DNA from: a bacterium UBA6115 | Lineage (GTDB): Bacteria; Bacillota_A; Clostridia; Christensenellales; Aristaeellaceae | DNA: 32,469 nucleotides | Assembly (NCBI GenBank): GCA_002428405.1 | Contig: DIWD01000051.1 | Location: 38,193 to 70,661, forward strand | Direction of reading: 5' to 3' | Part shown: positions 7,164 through 13,987 of the stretch, in pieces | Position numbering within the stretch: position 1 is the stretch's first letter | How the letters are laid out: each line of letters opens with the position of its first letter | Position numbers and translations under genes: made by a program | The notes under the pieces: model-generated | Told to the model about the DNA's origin: nothing | The model's input: the letters and a program-made list of their open reading frames with translations, nothing else | Databases searched by the model: none

Positions 7164-7347
7164 ATGGTGATGGGGTGGTTTAAAAGGAAAATAATTCGGG
7201 AATATAGAGAAATGTTCCATTTATTTTCTTAAACTGCTGGCAATAGTCTCCGGCGCTATTCTAGGAGTATTCGGAGGCGCGTCGACAGTTATGCGTGTGT
7301 TATTGTATTTATTTGATATCAAGAATCGGGTCTGCTATACTGCATAA
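7164..7347 (+). pseudogene. possible frameshifted remnant of a small membrane protein
   Basis: An ATG at 7164 directly behind GGAGGGAGG opens MVMGWFKRKIIREYREMFHL, which stops at TAA 7230-7232. The +1 frame then continues from 7228 as LKLLAIVSGAILGVFGGAST and on to a TAA at 7345-7347, a hydrophobic, Gly-rich, membrane-like sequence ending in LYLFDIKNR. Joined across one frameshift (near 7225-7231) this would be a plausible protein of about 59 residues with a basic N-terminus and a membrane segment. I do not recognise the family. The promoter of the restriction-modification gene lies inside its 3' end. It could equally be a chance pair of frames. Confidence 0.3.
7313..7341 (+). promoter_or_regulatory. 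promoter of the restriction-modification gene
   Basis: TTGATA (7313-7318), 17-bp spacer, TATACT (7336-7341), with TGC just before the -10 (extended -10). The ATG lies 23 bp downstream of the -10. Confidence 0.75.
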
Positions 7348-7364
7348 GAAAACAAGGAGGATAT

Positions 7365-10300
7365 ATGACCAGCCATATTCTTGACTACTATAATAGCGTA
7401 TGTGAGGCGTATAGTCTTGGTAACACTGAATCGTCTTACAATCCTGCAATAATATCAATGTTCAGGCAATTTGGCTGTAAGGCACGGGATATGTCAGGAA
7501 AACGTAGCGGTCAAATCGGTGAGAACATAGATATAGAGTTATGGCGCGGAAACGAAGACCCAACTGAAACAGAGCCTTTTGCTGGCATAGAGGTTAAGAA
7601 GATAGACGGTATAGATGAACGTGCAAAGAAAAACATCAAGGTTGAAGCAACAAAATATGGCAATGCTATCCTTACTGACAATCTTAGATGGCAGTTCTGG
7701 CATGCAGGTGAAGAGAGGATGTATGCTGGAGTTCAATTAATTGAGCATGTCGATAACCAACTCGTTTTGATAAATGAGAATGTTGAGTTGTTTGTCAATT
7801 TAATTGGGGATTTTTTACTACAAAATCCATCACAAATTCGTTCTTCCCAAAAACTTGCGGAGTATATGGCTATGCATGCGCGAACGATTCGCAGCGTAGT
7901 AATTGGTATACTTAAGGATGATGGCAACGGCAATCCCATAAAAAATGATCGACAGATCAGATTGCCTATGTTCCTGGAACTTTATGGATTATTCAGTAAG
8001 ATTAAGGAAGACTTACTTCCCGCAATAACTTCACGCGAATTTGCGGATATGTATGGACAAACAATAGTATACGGTTTATTTATTGCACGATATAATGATG
8101 CGACGCTCAGTAGTTTCGATAGATATGAAGCTATCCGTTACTTACAGGAAGAATCGGCACTCCTTAACAGATTCTTCACGCATATAGCAAGTAGTGGGAG
8201 AATACATCCCACGCTTGATGTTGTAATAGACAAACTCTGCGCATTATATCAAACATGTGATATCGTTGCTTTGCTTGATCGTGATGAACGCCGGGATACC
8301 ATTGTTCATTTTTACGAAGATTTTCTAACATATTACGATTTGAATCTTAAAAAATCGTATGGAGTATTCTACACGCCTTATCAGATCGTTCGATATTTGG
8401 TTTCGACTGTAGATAGGCTACTTGTCGACAAATTTGGCATTTCTTCTGGATTGGCTAATAATGATCACTTTCAAATAACAGTGCGTTCTGAGAGATATCA
8501 AGTTAAGAAAAAATCACTTGATACAAAGGAAATAAATGTACCTCGTGTGGCCATTCTAGATCCCGCTTGTGGAACCGGAACATTTCATGCGGAGATTATT
8601 AAGCACATCAAGAAAAAATACTTCTCAAACGATCGAGAAGCTTTCTACGAAAACTATATTCAAAATATAAATGGGTTACTGTCGCGTATGATAGGCTTCG
8701 AAATAATGATGACCAGTTATGTGGTCGCTCATTTAAAGGTTCGGCGTACTATTGATGAGACACTCGGTCATGCATCAGATATTCATCTACCGACAAAAAT
8801 TTACTTAACAAACACACTTGCACCGCCGCATTCCAGCCTTGAGCGCAACAATCAAATAAGTTTTGTTGACTTCTCTGCAGCAATAAGTGATGAGGCATAC
8901 AAGGCAGATACATGGAAAGCACGTCGTCCAATTAAAGTTATCATCGGAAACCCGCCATACCTTGCTGCATCAACAAATCCATATGATATTTCAGCGTACA
9001 AAAAAGAAACGGATGGAGTCACGGATTTTGGCGAAAGAAAACACTGGCTGAATGATGATTATGTAAAGTTTTTCCGATTCTCCGAGCAGATTATCAACAA
9101 TAATAATGAGGGAATCCTTGCTTTTGTTTCCAACAATGGCTATTTGGACAATAACACTTTCCGAGGTATGCGGGCAAGCCTGTTAAGGACATTTGATGAG
9201 ATATATATCGTTAATTTACACGGAAGTGCTAACAAACAGGAGACCGCACCCAACGGAAGCAAAGACGAGAATGTGTTCAATATAATGCAAGGCGTTGCGT
9301 TGTTTATCGGGGTTAAGACGACATCCAATCCCGAATGGGCAAAAGTATACTATTGCGATTTATGGGGAACGCGGGAAGACAAATTTCAACATTTAGATGA
9401 TGAGGACATTGATTTTAAAGAAATAAAGCTTGACCAAAGAATGGCATACTTTGTGCCATATGGAAACGATGATAAGGAACTGTATGAAAAAGGAATAAAT
9501 ATTGCTGAACTCTTTCCAGTAAATGTGACTGGTATCGTATCAGGTAACGATAATGCTGCGATCTCATCAAGTAGAATAGAATTACAAGATCGAATTGCAA
9601 TTGTAAAAAACGCCACAGAGGAGACACCGGTTTTAAATTTATGGCGCAAATTCAGCAGAGGCCAATCAGCAGAGAAAATATGTAATGATGTTCTTGATCC
9701 GGATGGAATTATAACACCAATATCTTTTCGACCTTTTGATGAGCGATGGACATATTACACTGGTAATTCATGCGGATGGCTCTTATGGCCACGAGAGAAG
9801 AAAACAATGGGTCATCTGTTAGCTCCTCCATCCAGTCCAATAGAGCAAAATATTGGATTGGTTTTCTGTAAAACATCCAGAAGTTTCTTCTCTCCATTTG
9901 TATCAACCCATATCATTGCGCACCGCTTATTCTCCGCCATGTGTGAGATAACGTACATTGCTCCACTGTATAAACGCACCGATACAATGATGGAGGGTGA
10001 AGTATGGGAAGCCAATCTCAATGCGGCGTTATATTCACAATTAACTCAAAATCTTTCAGTGCCGCCATCTCCGATTGAGGTATTTGACTATGTGTATGGT
10101 ATTCTCCATGACCCCATCTATTGCTCACGGTTCAACGAATTCTTGACACGCAATTTTCCCAAGGTGCCAGTTATAAACGCACCTGAAGATAGAGAAAACC
10201 AGAACTCCTTTTATGTCAGTGAAGATTTGTTTCGTGCTTATGTTACAGCGGGCGCACGCTTACGAAAGTTGCACATTATGTTGGTTAAGGTTCCAGCGAC

Positions 10301-10574
10301 ACTCACTATTGAGCCGAACACTCCTGATAATCTTGATATTGGGCGTATTCAATATAGAAATAAAGAATTGAGCTTGAATGAAAAAAAACACATTGTCGGG
10401 ATTCCTGAGGATGTATGGAACTACAATATCGGCGGGTATCAGGTCCTTGCTAATTGGTTCAAGTCACATATTGGAGAGTCAATGACAAGAGACAACTTCA
10501 ATCACATTGAAAACATCGTTGGGCTTCTCACAGAGACAATTACTATACAGGATGAATTGAGAGGATTGCATTAG
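7365..10574 (+). CDS. single-chain Type ISP/IIG-like restriction-modification enzyme (nuclease - N6-adenine methylase - specificity domain)
   Basis: A 1069-residue protein. The N-terminus has a PD-(D/E)xK-type nuclease pattern, with Asp56 in ENIDIELW and EVK (76-78) in GIEVKK. A helical region (about 140-390) contains KSYGVFYTPYQIVRYLV. The amino-methyltransferase follows with motif I DPACGTGTF (399-407) and motif IV NPPY (529-532), which mark adenine-N6 methylation. The C-terminal region (about 700-1069) contains SFRPFDERWTYYTG and LLWPREKKTMGHLL, matching the specificity domain of Type ISP enzymes such as LlaBIII. Type ISP enzymes also have a helicase between nuclease and methylase; none is present here, so it acts more like a Type IIG enzyme. 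The gene is AT-rich (about 40% GC) with many ATA and AGA codons, unlike its neighbours, which points to horizontal transfer. An AAGGAGGATAT site precedes the ATG. It has no partner gene. Confidence 0.85.
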   Translation: MTSHILDYYNSVCEAYSLGNTESSYNPAIISMFRQFGCKARDMSGKRSGQIGENIDIELWRGNEDPTETEPFAGIEVKKIDGIDERAKKNIKVEATKYGNAILTDNLRWQFWHAGEERMYAGVQLIEHVDNQLVLINENVELFVNLIGDFLLQNPSQIRSSQKLAEYMAMHARTIRSVVIGILKDDGNGNPIKNDRQIRLPMFLELYGLFSKIKEDLLPAITSREFADMYGQTIVYGLFIARYNDATLSSFDRYEAIRYLQEESALLNRFFTHIASSGRIHPTLDVVIDKLCALYQTCDIVALLDRDERRDTIVHFYEDFLTYYDLNLKKSYGVFYTPYQIVRYLVSTVDRLLVDKFGISSGLANNDHFQITVRSERYQVKKKSLDTKEINVPRVAILDPACGTGTFHAEIIKHIKKKYFSNDREAFYENYIQNINGLLSRMIGFEIMMTSYVVAHLKVRRTIDETLGHASDIHLPTKIYLTNTLAPPHSSLERNNQISFVDFSAAISDEAYKADTWKARRPIKVIIGNPPYLAASTNPYDISAYKKETDGVTDFGERKHWLNDDYVKFFRFSEQIINNNNEGILAFVSNNGYLDNNTFRGMRASLLRTFDEIYIVNLHGSANKQETAPNGSKDENVFNIMQGVALFIGVKTTSNPEWAKVYYCDLWGTREDKFQHLDDEDIDFKEIKLDQRMAYFVPYGNDDKELYEKGINIAELFPVNVTGIVSGNDNAAISSSRIELQDRIAIVKNATEETPVLNLWRKFSRGQSAEKICNDVLDPDGIITPISFRPFDERWTYYTGNSCGWLLWPREKKTMGHLLAPPSSPIEQNIGLVFCKTSRSFFSPFVSTHIIAHRLFSAMCEITYIAPLYKRTDTMMEGEVWEANLNAALYSQLTQNLSVPPSPIEVFDYVYGILHDPIYCSRFNEFLTRNFPKVPVINAPEDRENQNSFYVSEDLFRAYVTAGARLRKLHIMLVKVPATLTIEPNTPDNLDIGRIQYRNKELSLNEKKHIVGIPEDVWNYNIGGYQVLANWFKSHIGESMTRDNFNHIENIVGLLTETITIQDELRGLH

Positions 10575-10589
10575 CTCCTTTTTCCCGAC

Positions 10590-10637
10590 AAATGAACACT
10601 TCCCATTGCCGGGGGAGACGCATACCCATGCCCCACC
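10590..10637 (+). repeat. dispersed repeat A, copy 1
   Basis: 48 bp beginning AAATGAACACTT and containing TTGCCGGGGGA and CGCATAC; about 40 of 48 bases match 11524-11571. It lies 16 bp after the stop of the restriction-modification gene. A GGAC/GTCC hairpin follows (10638-10655) and might act as a weak terminator. Confidence 0.6.
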
Positions 10638-10687
10638 GGACAGGGTGCCCCGTCCTCCTTTGTCCCGACAGGCGGGAGCGGATCGGT

Positions 10688-10717
10688 TTGACAAAAAACA
10701 AACGGATTGTTTAAACT
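10688..10717 (+). promoter_or_regulatory. promoter of the secreted protein gene at 10756
   Basis: Perfect -35 TTGACA (10688-10693), 18-bp spacer, -10 TAAACT (10712-10717), 39 bp before the ATG. Confidence 0.5.
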
Positions 10718-10755
10718 GAGGCGCATTCAAAATAATCCTTGGGAGGGAACAGATA

Positions 10756-11406
10756 ATGAGGAACAGATCCCATGCGGCCATGTGTCTGCTGCTGGCGCTT
10801 CTGGTCATGCTCACGGGGCACGGCGCCGCGGCAGCCGGGCAATCGGCGCTCCCGCCGGAGGAGGCGATGCAGGGCTACCAGGTCGTCCTGCTCGGGGTCC
10901 AGGGCTACCTGCAGTGCGGACAGGACGGCGATGCCAGCCGCGTGGCGTATTTATCGGGTGAATTCCTTGAGTGGTACGGCTTTGAGTTCGACGCCCCCCT
11001 GCGATATGAGGAGTTCTGTGTGACCGACCTGGACGCGGACGGCAGCCCGGAAGTGATCCTGAAGCTTTCGGAGGATTTCGGCTTTGAAGCGCTCCGGTAT
11101 GAGGGCGGCCGGGTCTGCGGATACCCCTTTGTCTGGCGCGCGATGGAAAAGATCACCGCCTCCGGGGAACTCCACGGCTCAAACGGCGCGGACGACTACG
11201 GGTGGTACCAGGTCCGCTTCGAAAATGAGATGATGAAGACCATTGAGCTATGCTGGAAGCATCCCCTGGAGAACGGCGGATACCGATACCTCATCGGGGA
11301 GAATGAAGTGACCGAAAAAGACTTTGAGGCGCTCAATGACAGCCTGTGGGAAAAGGCCGGCCCCGACTGGATGGCGTTTACGCCTGAGAACATCGGGTCA
11401 TACTAA
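10756..11406 (+). CDS. secreted protein of unknown function with an Asp-rich FG-GAP/EF-like loop
   Basis: A 216-residue protein. Residues 1-27 are a signal peptide (a hydrophobic CLLLALLVMLTG core and a likely cleavage site after AAA). The mature domain contains CVTDLDADGSPEVILKLS, a DxDxDGxxE calcium-binding-type loop found in many secreted Clostridia proteins of the pattern 'DLDGDGxPEV', then aromatic-rich beta segments. It ends with WMAFTPENIGSY. No catalytic motif is visible. The GGGAGG site 9 bases before the ATG supports the start. It lies between copies of the dispersed repeats and begins a run of secreted-protein genes. No named function can be given; extracellular binding is the most likely role. 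Confidence 0.7.
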   Translation: MRNRSHAAMCLLLALLVMLTGHGAAAAGQSALPPEEAMQGYQVVLLGVQGYLQCGQDGDASRVAYLSGEFLEWYGFEFDAPLRYEEFCVTDLDADGSPEVILKLSEDFGFEALRYEGGRVCGYPFVWRAMEKITASGELHGSNGADDYGWYQVRFENEMMKTIELCWKHPLENGGYRYLIGENEVTEKDFEALNDSLWEKAGPDWMAFTPENIGSY

Positions 11407-11477
11407 ATTGGATCATAAACGCTGACCGGCAAAAGGCATTCCCCTGCTCCACCGTGAAACGCAGAAATACAGGGGAC

Positions 11478-11516
11478 ATCCCTTTGTTTTATAGACAAAT
11501 AGAGCGGTTCCCTTTT
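11478..11516 (+). repeat. dispersed repeat B, copy 1
   Basis: 39 bp beginning ATCCCTTTGTTTTATAGAC and ending GAGCGGTTCCCTTTT; 35-36 bases match 12988-13026. It lies in the 357-bp gap between 11406 and 11764, directly before repeat A copy 2. Elsewhere in the gap, a CCTGTCCCCTTTGTTCCC string at 11682-11699 looks like a degenerate relative. Confidence 0.6.
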
Positions 11517-11523
11517 ATCCAAT

Positions 11524-11571
11524 AAATGAACACTCCTCCTTGCCGGGGGAAGCGCATACTCTTGCCCCGCC
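11524..11571 (+). repeat. dispersed repeat A, copy 2
   Basis: 48 bp, same length as copy 1 at 10590-10637 with about 8 substitutions and no gaps. In this copy repeat B stands right in front of it, so A and B may be parts of one longer element that is partly lost elsewhere. Confidence 0.6.
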
Positions 11572-11700
11572 TCCTTGTGTCCATGGCGCGGATCACCAGC
11601 AGAATAAGGTAAAAAAACGAAGGCAGCAGTCCGCTTTGCCTCTCCGTAAAAACATGAATCCAACCCGGAAACAAAGAAGCCTGTCCCCTTTGTTCCCGTC

Positions 11701-11729
11701 TTGACGCGTATTTTTGACAGTGCTATCAT
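11701..11729 (+). promoter_or_regulatory. promoter of the secreted protein gene at 11764
   Basis: TTGACG (11701-11706), 17-bp spacer, TATCAT (11724-11729) preceded by TGC (extended -10). The start codon is 34 bp further on. A second TTGACA at 11715-11720 lies inside the spacer. Confidence 0.6.
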
Positions 11730-11763
11730 CAAAAATGATAAATTGAAGAGAGAGGTTCGTTCT

Positions 11764-12441
11764 ATGCGCAAGGCATTATGCTTTCTTATCTGCATGCTGA
11801 TCGCTTCTGCCCCATGCTTTGCTGATGCTTCGCAGGACGCGCAGATCAGCGAACTGCTCAAGGAAGCCCAGTTGAAATATGACGAGTTGACCAAGCAGGC
11901 TGATGCGGCAATGAAAGCACCTATCACCATTCCGGAACCACCTTCAATCTCCGTTTCCTGTGCGGATGCGGGGAAAGCGGAAACAGACAGCCAAAGCCTG
12001 AATGATTTCCAGGAGGCCTTCAGCGCTCCGGAAGGGCCTTTGTGCGCCCAAATGCTTGAAATGCAAAAGAAGCTGCAGTTGCTGGGATCCTATCCGGGCT
12101 ATGAGAGGGAGGCCGCCTTGATGGGCAGGCTTGGACAAAAAGCGCTGACATTGATCACAGACTACGGACAGGATATCGAAAAAGTACCGGCAATCGCGAT
12201 GGTGGCGATCAAAACTGCGACCGACATTCAGCTGCTGGGGTCGGACGGGGCCGATCGCTCAACCGCACTGATGGACGCGGTGTCCGCCATGTACGAAAAA
12301 GCGATCGAAGAGCTGTTCAGAAGGCTGGTGGAAGAGCACGATTACGCAACGATCCAGCCCATCCTCGATGCCGCGCGGGCGAGCCTTCTCCTGTCCGTCG
12401 CCTCCGGCGTGGACACTGAGGAGATCCTGGGCCGGTTGTAA
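11764..12441 (+). CDS. secreted helical protein of unknown function (possibly the N-terminal part of an interrupted gene)
   Basis: A 225-residue product starting MRKALCFLICMLIASAPCFA, a clear signal peptide with a likely cleavage after CFADA. The rest is mainly helical and acidic (AQISELLKEAQLKYDELTKQ), without a recognised motif. The ATG at 11764 follows a GAGAGAGG site; the frame is open further upstream but without a signal peptide. The frame ends at TAA 12439-12441, and exactly the same frame reopens behind that codon and runs to 12942. The downstream half has no ATG or ribosome site, so the ancestral gene was probably 11764-12942 (about 392 residues), broken by one stop codon. The N-terminal half could still be made and secreted. 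Confidence 0.6.
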   Translation: MRKALCFLICMLIASAPCFADASQDAQISELLKEAQLKYDELTKQADAAMKAPITIPEPPSISVSCADAGKAETDSQSLNDFQEAFSAPEGPLCAQMLEMQKKLQLLGSYPGYEREAALMGRLGQKALTLITDYGQDIEKVPAIAMVAIKTATDIQLLGSDGADRSTALMDAVSAMYEKAIEELFRRLVEEHDYATIQPILDAARASLLLSVASGVDTEEILGRL

Positions 12442-12459
12442 AAATCCCTGTTTTTTAAG

Positions 12460-12942
12460 TTGACGATCGACTATAACTTTGAACAGACCGGCAACCACCG
12501 TTGGGTTGAACAGGCTGTGTTTGAGGTCATGGCTGATTTTAAAGGCAGCGAAAATGTCAGGATCACCGGCACAGGGACAGGAAGCATGCTTTCTTTTGTC
12601 TGGGATGACGACCCGGAGTTCTCCGTAACCGCGCCGGATTTTCCCGTACAAGCCGCATTTGAAAATTTCGATCCCTGCGGTGCAAGCGTGGACCTCCTGT
12701 TGACGCCATTTCACCCGCTGTCTGAAACGGCGCATATCGATGGAGAATCATTGGACTGGCCTCTGCTCAAAATATCGTGGGAAACCGCGTTTGCGGAAAA
12801 TCTGCAGGAAGACGGGCAGTACCGATTCCCGCTCACCTTGCACAACATGGATGAAAGCGCCGTGAGCGAGACATTGGAGTACACTGTTCCGAGCAACGAG
12901 GTCAAAATGCAGATCAATCTTGGTCACAAACCCAAGTTATAG
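12460..12942 (+). CDS. C-terminal part of the same secreted protein, separated by an in-frame TAA
   Basis: The reading frame is the same as that of 11764-12441. After the TAA it reads KSLFFKLTIDYNFEQTGNHR and on to MQINLGHKPKL, about 167 residues from 12442. The content is beta-rich (VDLLLTPFH, QYRFPLTLHNMDESAV, LEYTVPSNEVKMQINL) and looks like a genuine extracellular domain, not noise. The only start candidate at the head is the TTG at 12460, with a T6 run but no Shine-Dalgarno in front, so independent translation is doubtful. Either the gene is a pseudogene with a nonsense mutation, or the stop is read through at low rate. I do not recognise the domain. Confidence 0.45.
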   Translation: MTIDYNFEQTGNHRWVEQAVFEVMADFKGSENVRITGTGTGSMLSFVWDDDPEFSVTAPDFPVQAAFENFDPCGASVDLLLTPFHPLSETAHIDGESLDWPLLKISWETAFAENLQEDGQYRFPLTLHNMDESAVSETLEYTVPSNEVKMQINLGHKPKL

Positions 12943-12987
12943 TAAGGTTCATATAGAATCAACCGTCGCCGAAAACATAGGTGACGT

Positions 12988-13026
12988 ATCCCTTTGTTTT
13001 ATGGATAAATGGAGCGGTTCCCTTTG
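12988..13026 (+). repeat. dispersed repeat B, copy 2
   Basis: 39 bp, ATCCCTTTGTTTTATGGAT at the front and GAGCGGTTCCCTTTG at the end, about 90% identical to 11478-11516. It sits between the end of the interrupted secreted-protein gene (12942) and the end of the broken HAD gene (13078). Confidence 0.6.
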
Positions 13027-13077
13027 TTCCCCGGACGCGCTGGAACGGGTTTGGCCCTTGTTCTCTCCTCCGCCCTG

Positions 13078-13701
13078 TCAGCCGGCCTTCCCCTTGAGAA
13101 CGACGCCCAGATCACGCAGTCTGTCCTCCACCTTTTGAAAGTCCCCGTCAAACAGGTGGGCTGCCATCCCGGTCTGGACCGCCCCGTTGACATTCTCCAT
13201 GATGTCATCCACAAACAGGCACTCCCGGGGCAGCAGGGCGTACCGCTGACACAGGCGAAGATAAATGCGCGGGTCCGGCTTGCTGACCTTCTCCTGCGCG
13301 GACACCATCATGCCCTCAAAACGCGGATAGAAATCCCGCCCTTCCAGCGCCCCTGGGAAGCGCGCGCCGGCATTGGAAAGCAGGAACAGCCGCAGGCCGG
13401 CATCATGCGCCTTTTGTGTGAAGGCATCCGCGCCGGGGACGGGGGCCATCCATCCCGGCCACTGCTAATGCAACGAAATCAATGCATCGCGCAAACGCTG
13501 CGGCGCGCGGGAAAGCGACAGGCGCAGCAGCTCCTCCTCGCTGATCCCCCCGGCGTCGTGAAGCGGCCACTCAGGGGAATCAAACAGCGCGCTGTACAGG
13601 GTCCCCGCGTCTTTTTCATTTCCAGCCGCCCGCAGGGCAAAGGCCCGCGGCTCCCAGGTGAGCAGTACATTGCCCATATCCAGAACCAGGTTTCGGATCA
13701 T
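13078..13701 (-). pseudogene. HAD-superfamily hydrolase (YihX/epoxide-hydrolase-like) with an in-frame TAG
   Basis: Read through one TAG codon (13467-13465) this is a 207-codon HAD phosphatase of normal length. Motif I is LVLDMGNVLL (Asp8, with the Gly-Asn variant of the YihX branch). After the TAG come the cap end WMAPVPGA, motif II LFLLSNAG, motif III around SKPDPRIY (Lys) and motif IV LFVDDIMENV. All active-site motifs except motif I lie behind the TAG. The frame is unchanged on both sides (…LISLH, stop, QWPGWM…), so it is a point nonsense change (CAG to TAG is the simplest guess), not a frameshift. TAG is a normal stop elsewhere in the window (e.g. 178, 10574, 16708, 19406), so recoding is unlikely. 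The start at 13701 has a CAGGAG site. Confidence 0.75.
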
Positions 13702-13837
13702 CGCGCGCAACACTCCTGTATCATTTTTCACCGCACAGGATACCACATACAGCAATAAATAATACCAAACCGGCGGGTCTGCCCGCCTGAGCAGTGAAGC
13801 GACTTGATTATACCCTGATGATTTTCATATGGCGCTG

Positions 13838-13846
13838 TGCTATGAT
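13838..13846 (+). promoter_or_regulatory. extended -10 element TGCTATGAT before the metalloprotease gene
   Basis: TGC (13838-13840) plus TATGAT (13841-13846), 142 bp upstream of the ATG at 13988; identical to the element at 1343-1351. The -35 region is poor. The long leader contains nothing I recognise; a GGCGGG-TCTG-CCCGCC hairpin lies further upstream at 13772-13787. Confidence 0.35.
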
Positions 13847-13987
13847 AGGTATCATCAAATACCGGAGAAGCATCAAAATGCGGGACCCGCGGCACGGCCT
13901 GCGGATACAGGCGTCTGTCCGGGAAATATACAATACAGCGCGGTTAGCCAGCGGAAAAGCGCAATGCAGGATGCGGAGGGACGATGC

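Noticed and set aside
13465..13467. TAG as pyrrolysine or reassigned codon
   Set aside because: Several clearly complete genes in the window end with TAG, and the HAD family has no reason to need pyrrolysine.
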